64,000 nt of DNA from Armigeres subalbatus. Taxonomy: Eukaryota; Arthropoda; Insecta; Diptera; Culicidae. Each line of letters opens with the position of its first letter. Position 1 is the first letter of the stretch. The position numbers and the translations under genes are program-made. Positions 56,323-64,000 of the stretch are shown here, piece by piece. Below the pieces are notes generated by a model. The model did not search any database, had not been told where the DNA came from, and saw only the letters and a list, made by a program, of their open reading frames with translations. The stretch covers positions 365,834,759-365,898,758 of the forward strand of contig NC_085141.1 in assembly GCF_024139115.2 (NCBI RefSeq). The letters run 5' to 3'.

Positions 56323-56705
56323 AACTTCCTGTTACTCACTTTCTCACTTGCTCTTACTCCCTCACTCACTCGCTCTTACTTACTCATTCACTCTTGTTCA
56401 TTCGCTCAATCATACCACTCACTCACTTTTACTCGCTCACTCACTGTTACTTGCTCATTCTATCTTACTACATTCTATCTTATTATCATGCACTCATTCT
56501 TACTCACTCGCTCACTCTTATTTACTCAGTCACTAACCGTTACTCATGCACTCATTCCTACTCACTCGCTTACTCTTATTTACTCACTCACTTTTTCTCA
56601 CTTATTCATTTTCTATTATTCACTTACTTTTACTCACTCTCACCAACACATTAACTCTTACACACTTACTCTTACTCGCTCACTTTTACTCAACCACTCA
56701 ACCAT
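56323..56705. repeat. TTACTCACTC minisatellite
   Basis: Irregular TTACTCACTCAC/GCTC units directly abutting the R1-type 3' end. All reading frames here are repeat translations. Confidence 0.8.
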
Positions 56706-57059
56706 CGATTCCAAGATCACGCTTCATCCTTAATCCAATGCTTTTACTACAGCGACCAATAAACAAGTTCAACCTTGTTGCCCTTGTAGTCTGCTGACGT
56801 TGCCTCCGGCTCTCTGCATTGTGTGCATGGGAACGTGCTGCATAATCTCCTTCTACCCTTCAGGACTCATGGTTTAGGCTTTGAAACGGGATTTTACGGA
56901 ATAAGAATACTTAGTCCTATACTGCATTGAAACAGTACAAGATGAAGGGCAAACTTGTGTTCATTCACATGAATTATGAATTATTATTTTTCATTTCTCG
57001 AGGTGAACCGGTCCAGGGCCAAAAACTCGATTTAGGCAAGTGAAGACATGATCCCCCCA
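56706..57059. other. No recognisable gene
   Basis: Unassigned spacer; nothing recognisable. Confidence 0.4.
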
Positions 57060-57320
57060 ACGGGTTTAAATTCCCGGCAGAAGGCAAGAGATGATATGAC
57101 TCCTTCTTTTAGTTCTGGCATTTACTCGATTTAAGGCAAGCGATAATGTGATCCTTTTTGCAGGATGAATTTTTCCGGCATATGACTCCTTCTTTCGATT
57201 TAGCGTTTAAGGTAATGGGAGATATGAGAGATGCATTTGCAGGCAGAAGTCATTCTTTCAATACAAGCATTTCTCCGTTTTAAAGCAATTAAATATATGA
57301 TCCCTCTTTCAAGGAATGTG
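57060..57320. repeat. Relative of the 43.6-46.4 kb satellite
   Basis: Four or five units with CGATTTAAGGCAAG, ATATGACTCCTTCTTT and TTCCGGCA words, resembling the reversed units at 45.8 kb. Confidence 0.5.
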
Positions 57321-57339
57321 CTGAGGAAACGCTTATAAA

Positions 57340-57397
57340 AAGTTGAAATGCAGGCGAAGTTCCAGTTGGAATGAAGAGCCATTGAAGAAGAAGAAGA
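57340..57397 (+). mobile_element. Retroposon 3' tail with GAA repeats, second copy
   Basis: AAGTTCCAGTTGGAATGAAG then GAGCCATTGAAGAAGAAG, as at 34430-34482. Confidence 0.5.
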
Positions 57398-57493
57398 ACT
57401 AATAAAAAGAATGCACAATTGACAGGCTTTCCTTACATGGAAAATAAGACTTGTCTTACTTGATACTTGATGGGCTACAGCTCTTCGATGAAC

Positions 57494-58960
57494 CTACGCC
57501 GAATGGAGTATCCTTCTCCACTGGACTCGATCCTGAGCCAATCGCTTCCAGTCGCCCTGAACGTTGAGCGTCTTCAGGTCCTCTTCAGCTGCAGAAAGCC
57601 ATCGTGTACGCGGCCTTCCACAAAGCTTGCGGCCTCTTCCAGGTTCTCTACTAAATATTATCTTCGCTTGACGTTCTTCCGGCATACGAACAACGTGACC
57701 AGCCCACCGTAGTCTGCCGTGTTGTATAAGCTTAATAATATCCAGCCCTTTATACACCTGGTACAATTCGTGATTCATGCGACGCCGCCAGATACCGTTC
57801 TCCTGTTTACCGCCGAGTATTGTCCGCAGCACCTTACGCTCAAACACTCCGAGAGCTCTCCGATCAGCCTCCTTTAACGTCCATGTCTCATGGCCGTATA
57901 AAGCCAATCGAAGAATCAGAGTAGTATACAGCGCAAGTTTTGTTTTCGTTTGCAGACTACGGGACTTAAGCTGGTTACGAAGTCCGTAATAAGCCCTATT
58001 TGCAGCTGCAATACGCCTTTTCACCTCGCGGGTAATCTCATTATCGCACGTCACTAATGTTCCAAGATACACAAATTCTTCTACCACTTCAAATTTTTCA
58101 CCATCCAGCACCATTTCGCTACCACCACTAATGAACCCACGTTGATTGCCAGCGACCCGTATCCTTCGTTTTGCTGGTATTGATCGTGAGTCCAATCCTC
58201 GCTGTCTCCCTCTTTAAAAGGCGCAAAAGCCTCTTCCACGGCACGGCGATCAATTCCGATAATATCGATATCGTCCGCAAATCCAGGAGCATATGCACGA
58301 TTTTGTGATAATGGTACCGCTTCTTTTGCACACCAGCTCTCCTAATGCCGCTCCCTCGAGCGCTATATATTGAACAATGCTAGGTTCGAGGTGCATCACC
58401 CTGCTTTAATCCATCTAAGGTAACTAAATGACGTCGATATTTCATCCATAACCCACCTTACATGATTTCGATCCGTCCAACGTTATACGAATCAGCCGTA
58501 TCAGTTTCGCCGGAAAACCATGTTCAAACATAAATTTGCCATAATTCATTTTCGTTTTACTGAATCGTACGCCGCCTTGAAATCAATAAACAGATGATGT
58601 GTCTGCAAGTTGTACTCCCGGAATTTATCAAAAGTTTGTCTCAGGGTAAACATTTGATCCGTCGTTGATCAGTCCTCACGAAAAACCTGCTTGAGTATTC
58701 GTCGACGAAGGACTCTTCAAGCGGTCTCATGGTATAGGCATTGAACAGAATACGTATTGATCTCGAGTAAGGATTTTGTACGCCGAGTGTGGAAGGGTTA
58801 TTCCTCAGTAAATTGGCACACTCTCAGTCTGTGCCCTACTTCATTAAAGAGAGGGCAAATGAACCCGTCAACCAGCCGCAGGCCATTTCTAAATATCATC
58901 TTCCATTTGCTGATATGATGTGGTACAAAAATACATTTGAGAGAGTGAATTTGAAAATGT
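57494..58960 (-). pseudogene. RTE-like element, second copy, main fragment
   Basis: On the minus strand, remnants of reverse transcriptase (LFIDFKAAYDSVKR near 58590) lead to an intact C-terminal frame of 233 codons (58195-57494) with EKFEVVEEFVYLGTLVTCDN, LALYGHETWTLKEADRR, WAGHVVRMPEERQ and GRPRTRWLSAAEEDL. It is nearly identical to 14770-15416 but better preserved. The RT catalytic region is broken by indels. The 3' end (plus about 57470) is CATCAAGTATCAAGT instead of the AAAACAAAAC tail of copy 1. Confidence 0.85.
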
Positions 58961-59249
58961 ATTGCGAGAGATCGGTTGGTAATTTGGTGCTGGGAATTTT
59001 GGTTTCATTGGTACCCGCTAAGCTGCGGTGGACGACGGAGGTCCTTCAGTTTAGCAGGGAAAGCTGCACACTGTCATGTTAGCGAAGTTCAGTCGTGGAT
59101 CAAACCCCCACTGAAGTAAGCGGTTACCCTCCAATGCCTTTTTCCGAACTAAATCTATCACATGTTTGTACATATGCATAATCAAGTTTCAGACATAGTA
59201 ATTAATTCTCTACCCGGGTGGCTTAATACCCGCATCTATAGGCAATTAA
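58961..59249. other. Junction sequence between two RTE-like fragments
   Basis: Contains a short match to the element on minus (ACTTCGCTAACATGACAGTG near 59080) surrounded by unrelated DNA. It looks like an insertion within the element, but ends could not be fixed. Confidence 0.3.
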
Positions 59250-59751
59250 CTTTGAATGTACTGGTCTCAATCTGTTGAACAGAATACGGGACATATACCT
59301 TGTACGCCGAATTAAAGAGGGTTATTCCGCGGTACTGGCGATCAGTTCAGCTCCTTTCTAAAGAGAGGGCAATGAGGCTGGTCTGAACCAGCCAGCAGGC
59401 ATTCGTCTTCCAGTTTACATAATATGGTGCAGAATCATAAAGCTGCTCACTGCCATGTTTCAGAAGTTCAGCTGAGTCGGTCCCTTCCCCAGCCTTATTG
59501 TTTTCAAGCTCTTTGTCAGCTTTTTTAACCTCATCTAGTGTAGGTGACTCCACAGCTTGTCCATCGTCGCTAATATTTATTCTGTTCACCGATGCACCGT
59601 CACTTCCTCCATTCAACAAAGTCTCAAAGTGTTGCTTCCACCTGGCAGCCATGTCGGGAGATGGCGCTGTCTTTCTCCGCACGCCATTGACAGACTCATA
59701 AAACCTCCGCATATCGTTCTGCTCCATTTTTTCCTGCGCCTCACTAATCAC
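59250..59751 (-). pseudogene. RTE-like element, upstream fragment overlapping in content
   Basis: The minus frame 59751-59347 contains KMEQNDMRRFYESVNGVRRK, WKQHFETLLNGGSDGA and SPTLDEVKKADKELENNKAG, equivalent to 13710-14010. It then continues into the segment also present at 58770-58850, so that stretch occurs twice, in tandem. Confidence 0.8.
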
Positions 59752-59913
59752 TTGTTCTTCGTACTATTTTTTCTTGTCACCAATGTTAAATTAATTCAAA
59801 GAAGATTTATCTTGCTGGTAGGTGTGTCAACATTCTTTTATTTATAATTAATATTAATAAAATTTTAACATCAATTAAATAAATTCAAGCATGTAGTCAA
59901 AACCATTGACTCG

Positions 59914-59945
59914 AGTCGAGTCAAGTAAGAGACACTGAAGACGGC
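59914..59945 (+). mobile_element. SINE-like retroposon, 5' fragment
   Basis: GTCGAGTCAAGTAAGAGACA and following bases match the start of the 33.5-kb copy; the rest is missing. Confidence 0.5.
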
Positions 59946-60102
59946 CTTACTTATGACAAGTGATGTAGTCATTGAAGACTCTCACTTAAAACAGCATGAA
60001 ATAAATTATTTTTGGAAATTGAGTCATAAAAAATAAACTGGAATTTTATGGTTTCGTATTTTCTATAACAGAAGTAGTGCTCGTAAGGATTGTCCCCCTT
60101 TT

Positions 60103-60176
60103 GGCATAACGGTCATTTGGCATAATGGTCCTATGGCATAATGGTCGTTTGGCATAATGGTCATTTGGCATAATTT
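60103..60176. repeat. 16-bp tandem repeat GGCATAATGGTCATTT
   Basis: About five units, nearly identical. Shares the core GGTCATTTGGC with the words flanking the large fold-back at 52.3 kb. Uniform short units with no spacers rule out CRISPR. Confidence 0.85.
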
Positions 60177-60259
60177 CTATATTAAAGCTCTGTGATTGAT
60201 GAATAACATACTGCCATTCTGCTTCGTTGATTCTACTATAAAATATTAGACGCATGATT

Positions 60260-60326
60260 GTACGACGCAACAAAAGAACAATATTTTCACAGGAACCTTC
60301 TTTTATTGTTCTTTTGTGCGTCGTAC
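60260..60326. repeat. Hairpin with GTACGACGC arms
   Basis: GTACGACGCAACAAAAGAAC pairs with GTTCTTTTGTGCGTCGTAC (about 25-bp arms with one unpaired base) around about 18 bases. Could be a minimal fold-back element. Confidence 0.8.
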
Positions 60327-61867
60327 ATCGGCGCTAAATTATAGTGCAAGAACAATTGAATTATCTATCATAACTGAAATGCTGCAAAGAATTTGAAGAC
60401 ATTCCAAACCGTTATGAGGGATTGACACACTTTGTTTGCTTCTTTAATTGATCTTTAAATTTTATTAATATAAATTATAAATGAAACAATTTGAGATGTT
60501 CCACAACCTGCTCCAAAGATACATTTTTTATGTAAGTTAAAGCCTTCAAAGCAGCATACAAACCGATGGTGGATAGCCATGTGATTCCATGAAGATTGAT
60601 AATCGGTCCAATAGTTCAAAAATTATGTTAAAATAAAATCTGTTTCGAAATTAGTCACCCTAACGACAAAATACATATGTGAGTTTATTTATTTTTGAAA
60701 AAAGAATGATTCTTCCAAATATAGCGGAAATCAGAGATATGGTATAAGTGTTTTATTGTGTGGCTTTCTCAGTTAATTTATCAGATTAGTTTGAAGCTGC
60801 TTTGGTTTCAAGGTGAAACAATCTACCGTGAATTATAATTGTTTTCATGATTTTCAATATTTGCTACATAACTGCAGTGAAATGCTCAGAAAACATCATT
60901 TTTTCATACAAAAGCTTATAATTCTTGAAATGGAACTATCAATCATCTTATGTAAACAAAAGATGCACTATCCAAAGTCCGTGAAGGTATGCTAAGGCAG
61001 TTTTTGAAAATAATTTGAATTGATGAAAGTAGAAGCTAAACACTATTTTTTCGGGACCACCCTATCTGAATATATAGTAATTTTGTCAGTAATTTTTGAA
61101 GAACAGTACAATCTTCTTACTCTAAAGATGAAAAAATACACTTAAAAAGTTTGTCAAAGGGCCACCTAATGTCAACTTACTAAAAAATAGATCTTTTCTT
61201 GTAGATCATTTCTTTGGAGATGTCAAAACTCTAAGCTGATGGTTTTTGGTTACGATTTATGTCGTGAAAGTTGACGAATCCGACCATTGTGGGCGTGCTA
61301 ACTAAGATAATTGGGTTGGAATTCTGATTCATTTGGCGATCCTGCTAGCCACTAGGTATAAATGCCTTATAATTAAACTTAACTGACCCGGGATTAATAA
61401 ATGTAAAGAGTTTATTGAACACTAGCTGTATGTGGTATTTCCGCAAATGGCTATGTAACGCCCCGAAATGCTTCAAGATGGCATAAAACTTAAATTTTAT
61501 CTTGATTGAAATTCTTTCTCAGCCTTCTTATTCGACTTCATTCACCCACGAGCCGCTTAAAGGTGATAAAGCCCCATGATGGCATGATACAATATTAAAT
61601 CCTTCCGAACAATTGATGCGCGCAGCCATAAAGAAGCATAATGGACTCCCATTCGCCACCGATAACCGCCACTTCAAAGCATGAATACCAGCCGCTACAT
61701 GTGGTTTTGCGGCAATAATGGTGCTCATCTGAGTGTTATACCTACTCCTCGTGTAACGAGCAAAACCATTGGATGATCCGTTGAAGTGTTGGGTCTTTCT
61801 TTGATACAGCACGATGCTGCGAAGCAGGTCATGAAGGAAAAGAATTATTTTAGGTCAATTTTTAATA
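60327..61867. other. No recognisable gene
   Basis: Unassigned. TTTGGCGATCCTGCTAGCC at about 61328 resembles the PBS-like motif at 774. The minus frame 61812-61528 has no recognised domain. Confidence 0.35.
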
Positions 61868-62116
61868 TTAGGAACCATTAGGTAACGGTTGAAATTCTAC
61901 TGAATTGCTCCGCGGACATGTCTTACCCATAGGGATGTAATGTCCAGGATGAAGGCAGACCCGTTGATGTGTATCACACACACTTGAACACTGTTCAATG
62001 TTCATAAAGCTTGAATGACAGGGTTCACCCTCTCGACTTCTATAACAAACTCTGATGACCCGTCTACATCGTCCATAACGTTTTAATTGCCAATCAACTT
62101 TTATTGGCTTGTTCAT
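61868..62116 (-). CDS. Hypothetical cysteine-rich coding fragment
   Basis: 82 codons on minus. The middle is cysteine-rich with even spacing: GRCRRVIRVCYRSREGEPC, then NIEQCSSVCDTHQRVCLHPG and GKTCPRS. This composition suggests a secreted disulfide-rich domain, and the AT-rich background makes it unlikely by chance, but no signal peptide is attached and I recognise no family. It may be an exon or pseudogene piece. Confidence 0.3.
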   Translation of the reverse strand: MNKPIKVDWQLKRYGRCRRVIRVCYRSREGEPCHSSFMNIEQCSSVCDTHQRVCLHPGHYIPMGKTCPRSNSVEFQPLPNGS

Positions 62117-62577
62117 GGCATTTTGTTCGATGCCATGAACGGAGACACATTATTAGCTGATACATTTTTCCAGCTTTGAGTTTTTTTTGCAACCTCAAAA
62201 TACCCCTTTAACGACATCAACAAACATTCCCGAGCCAATTCCAAAAGTGCAACTGCAAAACGGTTATTGGATGCGCTCTTATCTGCCATTGAGGTGATAT
62301 CGAATTCAAGCTCATAAGCAGCAGCAGCTCATGGTGGTGAACCGAAATGCCGAAACCGCTTCCAAATGGCAATTGGCGTATCTTTGCTGCTCCAACTTCC
62401 AAATGATACGCGGATCAATCGAGCGGGAGCCAAATCGAATGTTACCGTTTTACAAAATGGTTGCACTATGCTAAGGTGGTTCTCAAGTTTCCATTGGTAA
62501 CGATTTAGGGGCATGTGATACTTGTTCTTGAATGTGAGTCGCTTTCGCTTAGTGAACTGCGATGAAACACTGTCCAC
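62117..62577 (-). pseudogene. Hypothetical frame with a single internal stop
   Basis: On minus one frame runs from 62577 with only one stop (a TGA at about 62329-62331) to a TGA at about 62108-62110. It includes RKRLTFKNKYHMPLNRYQW, then AAAAYELEFDITSMADKSAS after the stop and FEVAKKTQSWKNVSANN. The last codons overlap the start of the next frame. Possibly a decayed gene or unrecognised exons; no family recognised. Confidence 0.2.
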
Positions 62578-64000
62578 AGCGAGTCGAATTAAAACGACAA
62601 TGGAGTCATCGTGGCGAGATTGAAACTGATCCTTCAGGGGCTTTCGGATTCAGTAATAATTGTTCAATTGTTAATTATAGAAATAATTTCCACCTGCTTA
62701 ATTGGTGAATGATTCCCAAACTATCGTAGTATGGCAGAAGTGCCATAAGCAACGAGCCCCATGTCGAACTAGCGAGTTGGGTACAGTGAGATGTCACTCC
62801 CCGTAGCTCATCCTAATCTTTGACCAAAGCACCTTGCCAACTGGCGCGCCATGGCGTGGCCCTAAGTTCGTTCGTTTTCTGTGTTTGTTTCGGAGTTGAA
62901 AACCCTCGTGGGTGTATTTATGTCATGCTGAATCATCCGAAGCGGTCACCTCGTCAACGGTTGTGCACGGTCAGAGGCGACACGTGAACAGATTCGGCCA
63001 GTTGCTCGTTGGTCATCGTTGTTGGCGGTTGTCCATATGTGAATACACACCGACACTGGATTGACATTCGGGCCCGGACTTAACTGCATCAAAAACCGGC
63101 TTCCTGCCCTGCCAGTAGTGTGCCAAAAGCAGACGGTACCCATCTGTTGTTGGTCGAAAAAAGTCGCCTGAGATAGGAACGTCGGTGCAATGGGCGCTTC
63201 AGGAGTTTGTTATGTGCTGTAGATACGCTGACTTGACAGGTTTTCAGCCAACTTAGCAGAAATGCAAGAAAATCAATTCCGACGGCGTGTGAGACAATCT
63301 GGACTTCTTTGATGACTACAGATTTTGGTTACATGGCCAACAATTATGAGTTTCATGGAAAAGTGTCTTAACAGCATCATAACGAGCAGTTATCGTCGGT
63401 CGGGTTTTACTTCACTGGTAGTTTGTGAATAGAAATTGGCAATGAGTGCATTTTTCTTTTCGGGAAGAGATATCAATAGCACAGCAGTATTGATTCTCAA
63501 ACAGGTCGAAAAGATATCAAAGTTGAACATTTTCTCAGATACTCTGTACATCGAAGCGCATAGTATTCTACAAATATAAATTATCAATTATTTTACGTCA
63601 ATGTCAAGCAGCTTTTAGGAATCAGAATCACGTCGCAATCTCGCCCTTATTGCGTAAAAAGTTGTTTAAGAATCTTAGTGCTCTTTAACAGCTTCTAGAG
63701 CTCTAGCAAGCCCTACTCATTTACTAAAACTATGGAATGATGGAGAGTTGTGTAGATGATTCATACTCTATCCTAACTGGTTCAAAAAGAATTCGTTTCA
63801 AGGATTAAATTTATATTGTATTGATTGTATTTAAATACCAAACTATCATAAATAAATAACGCGTCGGTCTGAGCGATGCTTTCAAGTTTCCAATGATTAA
63901 GTATTTCTCCAACTTTTCAAAGGACCTAAGTACATTTTTTCATGATTAATTTGAATAAGCAATCAACGAACAAGTAGAAGCTTTGATTGCACTATTCAAA
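62578..64000. other. No recognisable gene
   Basis: A GC-richer part at 62740-63180 carries a few short frames without motifs; the rest is AT-rich. Nothing supported. Confidence 0.35.

Noticed and set aside
60103..60176. Possible CRISPR-like direct repeats
   Set aside because: Units are contiguous 16-bp repeats with no spacers, in a eukaryotic sequence.

Overview
The window is mosquito-like nuclear DNA, most probably from an Aedes-type culicine. It is AT-rich and has almost no recognisable host genes. It is packed with short tRNA-headed SINEs, fold-back and TIR-bounded DNA elements, RTE- and R1-type non-LTR retrotransposon remains, one Ty3/gypsy remnant and many degenerate minisatellites. All family names come from motifs and memory, since no database search was possible.

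Layout. 0-9 kb: tRNA-derived SINEs, a piggyBac-type element with exact TTAA sites, and a roughly 740-bp tRNA-headed retroposon with a 22-bp target duplication. 8.7-15.4 kb: an RTE-like element split by a 3.7-kb hAT-like element that carries at least seven further insertions. 15.4-22.5 kb: a Harbinger-type MITE, a decayed hAT transposase and several MITEs. 22.2-22.5 kb: a tRNA-like sequence lying between inverted arms. 23-26 kb: a tandem duplication in which one copy is broken by a hAT-like element and the other keeps the empty site. 26-30 kb: minisatellites and another hAT-like element. 30.7-33.8 kb: a duplicated block, each copy carrying a different insertion and each serving as the empty site of the other, around a decayed unrecognised coding sequence.

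36.2-36.6 kb holds one well-formed host exon (+), followed by intron-like DNA containing a MITE and a minus-strand Ty3/gypsy pol remnant (37.7-41.1 kb). 41-46.9 kb is mostly tandem repeats. 46.9-48.1 kb is a 5'-truncated non-LTR element with a 12-bp duplication. 48.4-49.2 kb holds the clearest complete host gene: a two-exon, minus-strand gene for a small secreted 8-cysteine TIL-type peptide with a TATA box. 50.6-57 kb: an RTE endonuclease fragment, tandem repeats, a large fold-back, and an R1-type element that has lost nearly all of ORF2 and abuts a TTACTCAC minisatellite. 57.5-59.8 kb: a second RTE-like copy (minus) in overlapping fragments. 60-64 kb is mostly unannotated, with two weak minus-strand coding candidates.

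The window is therefore mainly a record of nested and reciprocal insertions. Several boundaries are fixed by target duplications, restored reading frames or internal empty sites, which is stronger evidence than family resemblance alone.
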